Of a stretch of 64,000 nucleotides of DNA, positions 21,860-32,806 are shown one piece after another (within the stretch, counting starts at the first letter, position 1; every line of letters begins with the position of its first letter). The notes beneath the pieces were generated by a model that worked only from the letters and a program-made list of their open reading frames with translations, searched no databases and had not been told where the DNA came from. The position numbers and the translations under genes are program-made. Origin of the DNA: Microcyclospora pomicola. Lineage: Eukaryota; Ascomycota; Dothideomycetes; Capnodiales. The DNA lies in NCBI GenBank assembly GCA_002786065.1, contig NHNY01000001.1, forward strand, positions 1,054,001 to 1,118,000, given 5' to 3'.

Positions 21860-24323
21860 TCAAGCATGAACACCGTTGATCTCGACGTCGTAGCCCTTGC
21901 CCTTCTGCTGCAGGGCCTTGGCGAGCATGATCTCGCGCATCCAGTCGATGCGCTCGTCCTTGGTGGTGACGGCGAAGTGGTGTGTTTTGCCGGCGCCGCC
22001 GCCCAGCGCCAGGGCACGGCGTTGTTCGCCCGGCTCGGGTCGCGCGGGCACGAGCTGGAAGGCGAAGGCGGTCGAGTCGCTGAGGTCCTTGCTGCTGTTG
22101 GAGGCTTTGTTCTGGAAGACCTTCATGGCGGCGCTGAGCTTGTTGGTCGCGGCGACCGAGGAGCAGGCGACGGCGTACTTCTCCGTGTCGATGGTGTTAT
22201 GCGCGGCGGTGGAGAGGCGCGCGTTGGCGTGGAGGTTGAGCTGGGTGCCTGTGAGCCGACAATGGGCGTCGGCCCACTCGTGTCGGAGCATCTTTGTCTT
22301 GCGCTTCTTCATCCAGCCGGCATGCGAGCAGTCGGGGCCGTAGCCAAAGTTCTTGGTCTGGGGTGAGTGGTGGGCTGGATCGCGCACCTTTTCCACGGAA
22401 CTGGTGCTGCCTTGCGTGCTGAGGCTGGGGCGTGATGGTTTGGCATTGCGAGCAGATGCGTACGGTGCAAAGACTTCGCCTTCGCGGACAGCTGGGAGGG
22501 ATGGGCGACGCCAGTCATGGTTGCCGGCACGAGAAGTGGTACGGCTGGGCTGGCGGTATTGCATGTTCGGCGGCACAGACTGAGAGACGTCACGAGACAC
22601 TGGGCCAAGTGGTATGGCGGTGACAGGAATATCCATCTCAGAAGCTGGAGTACCGAGTCGATACACATGGCCGGGTGATGCTGTCGCGCTGCGGCAGATG
22701 GACATAGCAGACTGTAGGTTGTTGTGGTTGGGCTCTGTAGTGTTGACGACAGGGATGTCGAGTCGTGGTAGCTTGCTCAGCTGTTGGTGAGGGTTGGTGA
22801 ACAAAGATGGGTATGCTTGATGGTGTTCGCTTGGGAATAGCGCAGGTACCGACTCGGCACGCACGATCGACTCTCGAGCCGATCTTGAAGGCGACTCATA
22901 CGGCAAAGGCGTGAGCGGGTTGTCATCTTGTGGGGCACCAGGAGCTTGAATGTGTTGGAAGCTAAGAAATTGTCGCACATTGTCTTGAGGATCCCGTTTG
23001 TCCAGATTCTCGAGCATGTCTGCATCGAGTGCGAACTCGGGGAGCGTGCCTGGACCGAGCAGATCTGACGAGGCCACCACCGAAGGCATGGCCTCTGATT
23101 GCGGACGGAAAGGGTCGATCTGCTGTTTTCGCACATTCGGAATGATATTGTCGGCGGTCGCAGCGTTGCCAGGATCGCCGAGCACATGAATGCGTCCACC
23201 ATTCGTAGGACTGATCGGGAAACGACCGATAGCACAATCATCCTCGAGCTGTTGCAGTTGCCTTTGTTGCTTCCGCCATTTCGCGCATCGCTCGCCTTTG
23301 GCACAAGTGTGTGGTCGGGGGATCAGTTGCTCGACGGCTACGATGGAGACAGATTCATTGGGAGTGATGATGTCGTGGTTCTTGGTTGCTTTGCGCCCGC
23401 GACGTTTCTTGGGACCACTTTGTGCTTCGTCGTCGTCAACCGACCAGTGCATCTCCCTCGTACCACTGGGCGAGCGCGTGCATGGTCGACTGGTATCTTG
23501 GAATGGCGTCGGCTGGGGACTGGCGTGGCTGCCAGGTTCTAGTCCACGTAGGAGAGAGATGGCGTTCCACAGTTGATGTCGTTTCCCGAACGACTGGATG
23601 TCGAGCTCCTTCAAGTCTTCGAATTGCATGTCAAGCAACACTGCTCCATTGATATCGTGCACCTCGAAGCATTCGATGATGGTGGAGTCCATGCCACTAT
23701 CGCACATCCAGTCGATCACGTCCTGGGCTGACCAGGTTCTGATGATGGATTCGGTGTCGTTGTCGGCCATGGCTCGGCTGAGCGCCGTCGCAATCGAGAT
23801 GTCGGAGTTCATCTGCTGTGTGATTGGGGTCATGGTTGCATCAGAGAAGCCTGTGTTTGTCCGAATGGGTAGCTCCTTGGGAAGGACCGGGGACAACTGT
23901 AGAGCATGGTCGTACGCAAACTCAGCAGACGCTGTCGATGCGCGAAAGAGATGCGGTCCTTTCGGGCCTTGTACAGGCTTGATGTGCAGATCAAAGGGTC
24001 TCTGACTTTCTGACGAGCGCGGTGTGGTTGCTTCATCGTAAGAAGAGATGGTGGTCTGGCTGCGTCTCCTGCTGTTTGCCTGTAAGAGCGTCAGCGTATC
24101 CTTCTACTCAAAATGAACTCGGGCAGTATACCGACTCGAAGCTGCTCTTCGGAGAGTACTCCTCAAAGTCACTGTCCTCCTCATCGTCGGTATGTATTAT
24201 GTCTGTTATTTGCGAGAGTGGTCGTGCGGTTGCCGCACGCTGGGCATATGATTGCGACTTGGCCCGTGGGGACATCTCAGCACCGGCCTCCCGGGTCGTG
24301 TACTGTGTGGCAATGGCCTGCAT
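21860..24323 (-). CDS. SAM-domain and PH-domain scaffold protein
   Basis: Two exons (24323-24132 and 24079-21860) joined in phase 0 across a 52-nt intron (GTATAC..TTACAG, branch GCTGACG) give about 803 residues. The N-terminus is disordered and has an acidic patch (DDEEDSDFEE). A SAM domain follows WSAQDVIDWMCDSGMDSTIIECF through QSFGKRHQLWNAISLL. The long middle is low complexity with a basic stretch (GPKKRRGRKATK). A C-terminal PH domain begins at SHAGWMKKRKTKMLRHEW and ends near HHFAVTTKDERIDWMREIMLA. SAM-PH pairing occurs in fungal Boi-like polarity scaffolds, but no SH3 domain is seen here, so no orthologue is assigned. A role at the membrane in signalling or polarity is inference. Confidence 0.8.
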
Positions 24324-25861
24324 TGCGACGGTTGTGGGGCTGAGATGACAGTAGTGCTCTGATGTCCAGATATGATCACCAGTATCAGGCTGATAGTGGC
24401 ATGAGAGACGACCAGTTCATATGCGCTATACTGTTGGACGACGAAGACGACTTCTCACACACGAAGATCTATGGGACGGCGCTCCATGCGCGGGAGGGCG
24501 CCATGATGGCCTTCTATACAAGCAGCAATGTGACAAGTCTGGCACTGGAGATGTGCACAAGTGGGCATTGGCGGCAAATGCTGGGTCAGCGTGCGAGGAT
24601 GCAGTAGACTGCATAGGTCGCATCGACGAAGGCCCAATCCACGTTCGTCGAACTGGGCCTCGCCTGCTGCTCCTAGAGCGAAACGGAACGTCCTTGTCAC
24701 ACGTCGTAAGAACGTATCAGATCCAATCGTGTTGGCGCCCGAGTGTTACTGGTCACGATTGTCCCCTCCAAGCTTTCCCGCTACTGCGCTCTCGGTTGCG
24801 AGTCAGGCGCGAGAAATGCTCATAAATAGGTCGTCCGCGATCTAGGACTGGGAAAAAGTCTGTTAATTTTACGTCGAGTCCTCTGAAGGTATCGTACCTT
24901 TGAACCGAAGGAGAAAGCTTGATCCCCGGTCTGATCAACACTCGGAGCATGATTGTTCACTCTTCCGCAGACTTCCACCTCCCCGTTTTGGACCTGATAG
25001 ACTTCCGGGCCAGAGTGTGTTTTGCACAACAGCATCATGAAAGACCGCATGTCTGTCGTATCACACGCACTATCAGCGCCCATCACGTCGATGTGTTGAG
25101 CATTGAACACAGCGGAAGTGCTTGCATGCCACGGGCCGGACGCACGACTCCCACGAGCATACCCGGGCTCTCCCGGTGCTCGAGCAGTCCGACTCACTTC
25201 TACTGCTACATACAGGAGTTGCGGGACTGAGCGTGACAGCCACTAATCGACCACAGCCCTGCTTCGCGACAGTAGTCGATATCGCCTAACAACACAACGT
25301 GACAGCAAATCCGATAGTGGAGACTATTGGTCTCGTTGAAAGTTGCGCGAACACGAGCCAGTCACCAATGTCTCACTACTTCCCAGCCTGTCAGTATACG
25401 ACATGGCTTGCCAGCCATGCTATAGGCCGGGGGGTCGATTTCCGAAATCGGAGCAGACAGGTGGTCGAGAATCGAGACCTACTCTACATTCGACGCAAAA
25501 CGCCTCAAACCCCTGGAGACATGGCACACGCTCGTCGTGATTTGCGCCAAAAGCAAAAAGCGGTGCGTGAACAAACGGGACGTCGAAGGCAGGTCGCCGT
25601 GAGGACTGAGGGGTCGGAAATGAAGATGCGGTGAAGTGAACCTGGGTGTCGGTGACCTGTGAAAAGATGGTACGGAACAACTTTTCAAGTCCGAAAGGTG
25701 AGCACTGGCAAGCAAGCAAACTCTGATCTCTCGCCCCGGCACGCATCATCCGTACGGTCTTGTTGTGCAGAGCGTGCTTATCTGTTACCGGGATATGCTT
25801 GCTGCACGCTGTACTCGTAGGGCCCCCATTCGGTGATCGATCCCTCGTTCTTCGGCCATGT
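24324..25861. other. Gene-poor stretch, no supported gene
   Basis: The left part is the promoter of the SAM-PH gene. Small frames on both strands match nothing. A short palindrome (arms CGATTTC/GAAATCG) sits near 25437. Confidence 0.4.
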
Positions 25862-26776
25862 CTAGCCGATGTGAGGATCCTGGACGGCAAGATTAGTCCA
25901 GACTGGCATGCCTGACAAGACCATGTCGCGGGTGCGTGCCATGCCCATGCGGATGTCGAGCATGGCAGACCAGCCACGCGAAAGTCCCGGTACCATCCTC
26001 CATCGCACATCAGTCACTCGAGGCTGGTCTAGGCTGGTGGTAGTCTCGATGGCGAGCGAGACAAAGACGCCACGGGGGAGTGGACGGATCTGTGTCGAGA
26101 AAGCTGGTTCGGGCAGGTCGAAGGTGGAAGCGAGGTCTAGGGTTTGCCTGGCCTGTGCATCGTGTTCGTGCCAGACGATCGCACTAATGGGCCGCACCTT
26201 CTCCACAATCCCGAGCTTCGGCTGCTCGTTGGACCGCGGTCGCACCCGCGTCACGGGCTAGCTGCAGCACTACATCTCATCACATTTCACTTTGGACGAC
26301 TGAGCGCTTACAGCGTAGACACCCCTCCACCTCCATTTCCCGGTCCCCACGCTGGTCCGCGTCGACTCGTGGGAGGAGCGACAGGAACTCATCCAAGATC
26401 GCTCACTACGAGCACTGCCCGTGGCACAGTTCAGATGGTGTTGCGGTGTACCCGCCACCTGGAGCCAGCGTGACACGACGTCAACTCACTTGTCGCACCT
26501 CAAGCAGGTCCGCCGGGCTTCGAATCGCGCCCCGTTGCGCGACGATTGGCCGCGGCGGATGGTGCAATCAGGTGGCCGGCGAGCACTAGCACAACGTCGC
26601 AGCACGGCAGCAGCATGAGGATGGATCTCCTGCATCCTCCACCGACGTCCGTGCCGGGCCCCGCGCCGCGACGCATGCCCTGTCCGGACATCAAGCCTAG
26701 TCCTGGTCGTCCAGCATCCGGGCAACCCCCAGCTGCGCGCGGAGCCATGAGAGTCACTACCTATTTTTGCATGCAT
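25862..26776 (-). CDS. Low-confidence spliced gene model, unknown function
   Basis: Three pieces join in consistent phase: 26776-26490, 26414-26312 and 26257-25862, giving 261 residues. Both donors are strong (GTGAGT at 26489, GTAAGC at 26311) and the acceptors are acceptable. The last exon looks truly coding (VRPISAIVWHEHDAQAR, RGVFVSLAIETTT, VTDVRWRMVPGLSRGW). The first is Arg-rich and less convincing. I recognise no family. If exon 1 is wrong, the true start lies elsewhere; the locus could also be a gene remnant. Confidence 0.3.
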
Positions 26777-27469
26777 CTGCGAGCAGGAGCAGCATTGTCC
26801 GACATGCCTCCATGCACAACCCAGCGCGCACCTGCAGAAGGTTCGTCATTCGCGACAGATGTTGCATGTTGTGCGAACGCCTCGCAGAGACAGGAATTTA
26901 CTAGTGCTCATGGGGTGAAGCTTGCTGGTCGGATACGCTTGGACCTGGTGAAGGATGATGATCTGATCTGGTGATTTACCTGGTCATCCACTAGGGCCGC
27001 ACAAAAGGCTGCTGCAAGAATAGAGGACCAACAACGCCAGTGGCCGTTATCTGCAAGTGAACTGCAGCCTCTTTTGGCGGTCGTCCAATCACAACCCGCG
27101 GCGATCTGCACTCATCTCACTTAATTAGCCATATTTCTCGACTCCACTCTGGCCCATCTCGTCACCAGCATGCGTCCAAGAATAGTATCGAGGTCAATTA
27201 CTGGAGTTTCTGTCCTGGAAAGGTGATATAAGTCACCTCTTCCTGCTGTCTACTCACTCGTCTCTCCAGCATCAACCGACTAATTTACTCTCTTTACCTC
27301 GCCTCCTCCTACGCTTGCTGGTCAAGCCTAGTATTCGCCTATCATTAATCTCGACAGAACCCGGTCTTTGCCTATACCTTCGTTGCTGGACCCTTTCGCG
27401 TCCTTTGAGCCGTTTGCAACGCCATCCGCAGGTGTGGTCCGTTCAGCCTCCAATTGTTTATATACTCCA
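26777..27469. other. Promoter and leader region of the PRO1-like gene
   Basis: It contains a palindrome around a TATA-like core at 27221-27238. No gene was recognised. Confidence 0.5.
27221..27238. promoter_or_regulatory. Palindrome enclosing a TATA-like core
   Basis: AGGTGA TATAAG TCACCT: perfect 6-bp arms around TATAAG, 232 bp before the PRO1-like start codon. It could be a core promoter with a dyad site on top. Confidence 0.5.
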
Positions 27470-29514
27470 ATGTCTTCGTCCGCGTCCACGGGTTCCTCGA
27501 AACCAACCACCAAAATGGCTGCGCCGAAGTGTGCACCGTCCGATGCAAAAGCATTATCAGCCAAGATGCACCGACGGTCACGATCCGGTAAGTGTGGTTT
27601 ATTCATGGTCCACGTTCGGCCGGAACTGATCTCGTTTCAGGTTGTTTCACCTGCAGACTGAGGCGAAAGAAGTGTGAGGAGGGCAGACCCGCGTGTAAAG
27701 CTTGCAAGCATCTCGGTCTGCGATGCGACTACAAGCGGCCTTTGTGGTGGAGTAACAACGAGCAACGTCGACAGCAGAAGGAGAACATCAAAAACTTGAT
27801 CAAGCACACCCAGCTCTCCAAGAAGGCCACACAGATCCCACTCAACGTCAACACTCCACCCAGCCTTTGCCATTCCGGACCGACCTCAGCCGAAGTCTAC
27901 TCCGATTCGATTCCTCACACCCGTGCTGCTTCGATTGACTCACCGTATTCGTCGGGCGGCGAGTTCCCTTATGCTTCGACAGATGGCTACTTCCAGATGC
28001 CGCCTCCACCTCAACCATTGATTGGTCACGGTCAGGTGCAGTATCCCATGTTCTCTCCTTATGAAGTCGACATCAAAACCGAGCGCGAGATCTTCGTCGA
28101 CGATGTCCCTACCCGAAAGGACTCGACCATCTCCACGTTCAGCACATACCAACCGCCACCGATGTCGGGAGGCATGGTTGGGTACTCGGCCGAAACCTGG
28201 GTCCAGCAAGACTACTACGAGAGTCGCCAAGAGTCTTTCACTGAGGAGCCGGTTGACTTCAACTTCTTCGAATTCTCGCACGGTCCCCTCACTCCAGAGC
28301 ATGAGTCGGTGATCGCAGTCGACGACAACGACAAATACTTGCTGAATCACTTCCTTGAACGGGTCATGAAGTTGATCTTCCCCGTCATGGACGCCAACCA
28401 ACACGGTTCAGCTCGGTCAGACGTCATCCTTCCAGCTCTGGAGTCGAACAAAGCTTTCCTACATTGCTGTTTGAGCGTCGCTGCCATCCACATGAAAGCC
28501 ACCGGATCTGTGCCGAGCGACCAACTCGACAGTGATGTTGTGCGCCATCGCTATGCGGCAATCCAGGAGCTTTGTGAAGCTCTCGCGCAAGACACCGAGC
28601 ATGCGCAGATCTTGGAAGCCACCCTCGGCATGATCTTCTTCCAATGCTCGGTCGGTCGCCCCAACGATGCTTTCCCTGACATTCCATGGCACCAACATTT
28701 CGAGGCTGCCATCAACCTCGTCCACAAGCTTGACCTGCCAGCCACCGTCGCCAACATCCCTGCCAACGGCCACACCCACCCACCATTCAATATGGCACTC
28801 ACATCATGGATTGACATTCTGGGTGCCACCATGAAGGGCCGCGCACCCACGTTCTCCGACACCTACCGTGAGCTGAACATGGCAAGCAAGACGGGTGGTT
28901 TGGCCGAACTCATGGGTTGCGAGGACCGGATCATGTTCCTCATCTCCGAGATTGCCTGCTTGGACGTCCAGAAATCGGAAGGGCTTGACGAGTTGGTCCT
29001 TTGCAGATATGTGGAAGTCTTGGCCAACGAGATTGGCGCGACCGAGGTGCCGGCTCCCACCATCGAAAGCTGCTTCTCGCCCACCGGAGCCATCCGCCCA
29101 AAGCAGTTGAGCGTGAACATCACCGCCATGTTCCGCATCGCCGCTCGCATCTATCTCTGCGCGCTCGTGCCCGGCTATGAACCACGCCAGCCTAGCATCT
29201 GCCATCTCATCTCACAATTCGCCGACCTCATGAACTTCATTCCTGCCGGTCCCGACGGGTTCGATCGTTCTCTGGTTTGGCCCCTCCTCATCGCCGGCGC
29301 CTCATCAGTCGCTGGCTCCCCCTTCCGCACGATGTTCGTGGAGCGCTGCGAGATGCTTGGCGAGGCCGCCAGCTTCGGCTCCTTGGGCCGGGTCAGCGAG
29401 TTGCTCCACGACCTTTGGTCATACAACGACGCGGCCGCAGCCAAGGGAGATTTCCAGGGCGTCCGCTGGCGTGACGTGATGCAACAGAAAGGATGGGAAT
29501 ACTTGCTTGTCTAA
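27470..29514 (+). CDS. pro1: Zn2Cys6 transcription factor of the PRO1/ADV-1/NosA type
   Basis: PRO1 (Sordaria), ADV-1 (Neurospora) and NosA/RosA (Aspergillus) control sexual development, cell fusion and related programmes. Exon 1 (27470-27587) and exon 2 (27641-29514) join across a 53-nt intron (GTAAGT..TTTCAG) to give 663 residues. The intron interrupts the Gly just before the zinc cluster. Cysteines 41, 44, 51, 58, 61 and 68 form GCFTCRLRRKKC...CKACKHLGLRC. The regulatory domain carries blocks characteristic of this family rather than of Zn2Cys6 proteins in general: LERVMKLIFPVMDANQHG, ILPALESNKAFLHCCLS, DIPWHQHFEAA, SWIDILGATMKGR, GAIRPKQLS, FIPAGPDGFDRSLVWPLLIAG. The end is WRDVMQQKGWEYLLV. 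It is nuclear by expectation. Confidence 0.88.
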
Positions 29515-30488
29515 AGACGTGCTTCCCTCTTGCTCGCCCACGCCGAGTGCCGCATCCTGGCCTGGCTTCTCCGTCAACCTTGACAACACCACACCCACCA
29601 CACTATTTCCTTCATTCGAATGCATCATTTACGACATGTCTAGCAACGGCGCTCACCAGGCTGGCGGAAAGGCCACCACCACACTTTCTATCTCCTCTTG
29701 GCGTTTTGTTTCTTCAGCATGATACCCACGAACTTTCAGCGGATGGTCGACGAGCGCGGGGAGTCGGGACACACATGGACCTTGATCTAGTGCAGCTCTC
29801 AGGTCGTTTGATGTGCTGCGGTTTCCGACCTGTTCTTGCTTTCTGTCATAGTCTTTCCAACGTTCTTTACACCAAAACGGGAGGCAAAGTTGTTTAGATA
29901 GGTGGCTTTCGACAGCAGATGTAGAATACCAAAAAATCGGAAAATTCATCAAAGCATGTTCATCTCTTACCGTCTCGACTCAATGTTCTTTCATGCCTCT
30001 TCAGTAGGAAGCACTGCTTCAGCATCTTCACCCTGATAGACATGATCGCCATGTCGCCGCACAGCACCGAGATCGTCGGTCTGCCGTGCAGCCATGCAAA
30101 CAACTCATACGATGACGGCATCGCATATCATCGCCTCGGCGTTGAAGCCGAAGATGCATCAGCAAAGATCAAATCATCACCTGCGTCAATGAGGTCGCGA
30201 TGGCAGGAAAACCTTGACGACGCCGGCACCCAAAATAACCCACGTCGGAACGTTGTAAGACATGCCCTGACGTGGTGCCTGAGCAAGACAGTCAAGCTAC
30301 TGCACCGTCCTCCGTCCACCGCCTATCGTTGATCTACACCCGTCCACGCTATCGACAACACGATCACGGCCATCACGACTTATTTTATGACAACGTCCTC
30401 CGGTTCATTAGTCGGGGGGATAAAAGTGCCGTCTGATGGTTCGACGGGCGACGGGACTAGCCATCGAAAGCGGATGATCATGTCTTAA

Positions 30489-30530
30489 ACTACCCCCTCC
30501 AGGGACCCCCTCCCCCCCTCCCCCCTGGTC
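30489..30530. promoter_or_regulatory. C-rich tract with clustered CCCCT (STRE-like) words
   Basis: Runs of 4-7 C separated by T or short spacers; CCCCT is the stress-response element core bound by Msn2/4-type factors. It lies about 500 bp before the ATG at 31029. The other strand could also form a G-quadruplex. Confidence 0.4.
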
Positions 30531-30599
30531 CATTGGATTGAGGAACTTTACCTGATGTCCGAAGAGGACCGCGGTGATCTTCACTGCATTGCAACATTA

Positions 30600-30628
30600 T
30601 TCCGTCTTCCGTCTTCCGTCTTCCGTCT
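30600..30628. repeat. Short tandem repeat, unit TTCCGTC
   Basis: About four copies of a 7-bp unit in the upstream region of the gene at 31029. Confidence 0.7.
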
Positions 30629-31028
30629 CTGGACATTTCGATCGCCAAATATCGCCTGCCGATTACACGTGCAGCTGCAGCTGTCAAGGATCCAGACTCA
30701 GGATCAGCAGTGTCTTTGCCGCGTCGTCCATGACGCAGGAACCCTGTCGACGGTCGGTGTCTTGACTACCTCGCAGTGCATTATCTTTCACGATCTTTCA
30801 TTGCCACGTCTAAACACCGCACTCTCACCGTCCATCATCAGAATTATTCGACAACCGACTCGAGAATTCCCAAGCAAACCCCTTCGTTGATTGGAATCTC
30901 CTGTATCGGTGGAGAAACGCTTCCACTCTTGTCGTCTGAAGCTGCGGGGCACCACAGTTTCACGAACAAGACGCCACACTCCCCAGTGCTACATCCCCCG
31001 ATTATCCACCCTCGCAGCCGAGAGGTGC

Positions 31029-32213
31029 ATGTTGTACCGCCACGAGCCACAGGAGCCGCATCTGCACGACCACGACCACGACCACAGCATGTCGCGCCCC
31101 GCGTTCGACCCGGTCGACACCTCCTTCGACGTGGCCGCGCACTCGCAGCGCGACGACGTCGAGAGCCCTTCGCTGTCCAACAGCAATGCGCTCGCCCGCT
31201 TCGAGTTCGAGCCCGGCCGCAGCAAGGACGGCACCAAGGTGTTGATGGTCGAGTGGGAGGATGACGACACGACGCGCGAGGTCAAGAGCGACTGGGAGAT
31301 CAGCTGGGAGGGCAGGCGGACGGTGCTGCCGGCGCAAGAGCAGCAGGGTGCGGAGCAGCCGGTCAATCGGCTGTACTTCCTGCTGGGTCCGGGGGTGGAA
31401 GTGCCGGCGCTGGTGAACCTGCGTCGGGGCACCGTGGCATGGAAGACGAATCCGCTGCCGGCCATCTTCTCGCCAGATCTGGGGGCGACGGCGCGTGAGG
31501 CCGGACGGAAGGGCGTGTTGCACACCATCTGGGCCAAGAAGCGGTTACAAGTCCTGCAGCAAGAGATTGAGCGCGAGTCCAAAGAGAACACCGAGAGCGT
31601 CGGGCTGGAGATGGCCACGGCCGAGAAGGAATGGATCGAACAAAACTTCGGCATTGTCGCGCGGCCGAACCACATCAACATCCCAGCTGCCCCCCAGTGC
31701 GCCGCCGCCTTTGCGAACCTCAACAGCCCCTCCAGCCCACGAAGTCCCGGCGGCGGCCGACTGATGGACAAGCTGAAAGGCCTCCGGCTCGGCACCAGCG
31801 CGTCGGAACTCAGCACTGCCAGCGGCGCACCGGCGCAGAATCCCCTGAGCCCCGAAACCTCGGACGTGGCAGTGGGTTCGTTCGGCAGCTTCGCCGCGCT
31901 GAAAGGCGTCGCCCCACCCTCCACCCTCGCCGCCAAACCCGCACAACCGCCGCAACGGCGGATAGCTGCGCAGCGGCCCCCGGATGCCTTCGCCGCACAG
32001 CAACAAGCCGGCGGCATGGGCTCGTTGAACGCGCTGGCCGCCAGCGACGCGGGCTTCTCCTCCGCCCCTGCCGCCGCTGCTGCAGCCACCGATGACGACG
32101 ACGACGACCTCTTCGCCCTGCCCATGAGCCCGCGCAGCCCGGACATGGCCAAGGCGCCCTTTTCCTTTGGCGCGCAGGACACCATGCGCTACCTGCAGGG
32201 CGGGAAGGTCTAG
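31029..32213 (+). CDS. Conserved uncharacterised protein, low-complexity C-terminus
   Basis: The frame is open from a TTG at 30891, but the first ATG is at 31029 (MLYRHEPQEPH), giving 394 residues. The head has a His/Asp run (HLHDHDHDHS). A compact region at about 50-210 looks conserved and folded: RFEFEPGRSKDGTKVLMVEWED, NRLYFLLGPGVEVP, WKTNPLPAIF, GVLHTIWAKKRLQVLQQEI, then EKEWIEQNFG. The rest is Ala/Pro/Ser-rich with an acidic run (TDDDDDDLFALP). I cannot name a domain; the pattern resembles proteins annotated only as hypothetical in other Pezizomycotina. There is no signal peptide or membrane span. A 398-codon antisense frame here is a composition artefact. Confidence 0.75.
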   Translation: MLYRHEPQEPHLHDHDHDHSMSRPAFDPVDTSFDVAAHSQRDDVESPSLSNSNALARFEFEPGRSKDGTKVLMVEWEDDDTTREVKSDWEISWEGRRTVLPAQEQQGAEQPVNRLYFLLGPGVEVPALVNLRRGTVAWKTNPLPAIFSPDLGATAREAGRKGVLHTIWAKKRLQVLQQEIERESKENTESVGLEMATAEKEWIEQNFGIVARPNHINIPAAPQCAAAFANLNSPSSPRSPGGGRLMDKLKGLRLGTSASELSTASGAPAQNPLSPETSDVAVGSFGSFAALKGVAPPSTLAAKPAQPPQRRIAAQRPPDAFAAQQQAGGMGSLNALAASDAGFSSAPAAAAAATDDDDDDLFALPMSPRSPDMAKAPFSFGAQDTMRYLQGGKV

Positions 32214-32625
32214 GGCGTCACTCCCGCGTTGACGCAGAGATAGATCAGGTCGAATGGGATGGTGGGAGGTTTGTTTGAGCTATGTCGTGTCGGCTCGGGT
32301 CACATTCAACGCGAAAAGGGGAGATACCCAGCCGAAGCATAGACTCTGCATAAATTCTGTTCGAAGGAAAAGTCGACGGCGGGAATTACTTCGTTGCTTC
32401 ATCGGCGCGGAAGAAACCAAGTAAGCATCACTTGTAATTGAGCTTGGAGCATCTCATCACCATGGAGGCCCAGTCAGGCGGCGAAGGCGTCGTAGACAAC
32501 ATCTACTTCGTATCTCAATGGAGCGGGGACGTATGCGGAGGTGTGTGTAGCAGTGTGGAGGCGGGAATTGTGGGCATCAGCATCAGCACACGCAGCAGCA
32601 GCATCGATCCCAACCTAACCTAGCA

Positions 32626-32652
32626 TTACCACCACCACCACCACCACCGCCA
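32626..32652. repeat. (ACC)n microsatellite
   Basis: About eight near-perfect trinucleotide copies in non-coding DNA. Confidence 0.8.
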
Positions 32653-32717
32653 CTTATCACAATGTAGGCGCTTGAGGGACGACATGCGGTAGGAAAATGA
32701 CTGTCTTCCAATGCCAG

Positions 32718-32747
32718 AGTCATGTCATGTCATGTCATGTCATGTCA
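32718..32747. repeat. (TCATG)n microsatellite
   Basis: Five or six copies of a pentanucleotide close to the 3' end of the AP-3 delta gene. Confidence 0.8.
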
Positions 32748-32806
32748 CGGTATATACATAACCCGGTCTATCTCATCCTCCTTTCCTACTCAGCTACAAC
32801 CGACGC

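Larger units (their letters stand above)
29515..31028. other. Long intergenic/leader region with C-rich tract and microsatellite
   Basis: No gene was supported. A C-rich stretch with several CCCCT words lies at about 30489-30530, and a TTCCGTC-type tandem repeat at about 30600-30628. The last few hundred bases are probably the leader of the next gene. Confidence 0.5.
32214..32806. other. Convergent intergenic region with two microsatellites
   Basis: It holds the 3' ends of the flanking genes, an (ACC)n run near 32626-32652 and a (TCATG)n run near 32718-32747. No gene was recognised. Confidence 0.55.

Noticed and set aside
30989-32185. 398-codon open frame antisense to the gene at 31029
   Set aside because: Composition artefact of GC-rich codons on the plus strand; the plus-strand protein has ordinary domain-like blocks and a good start.
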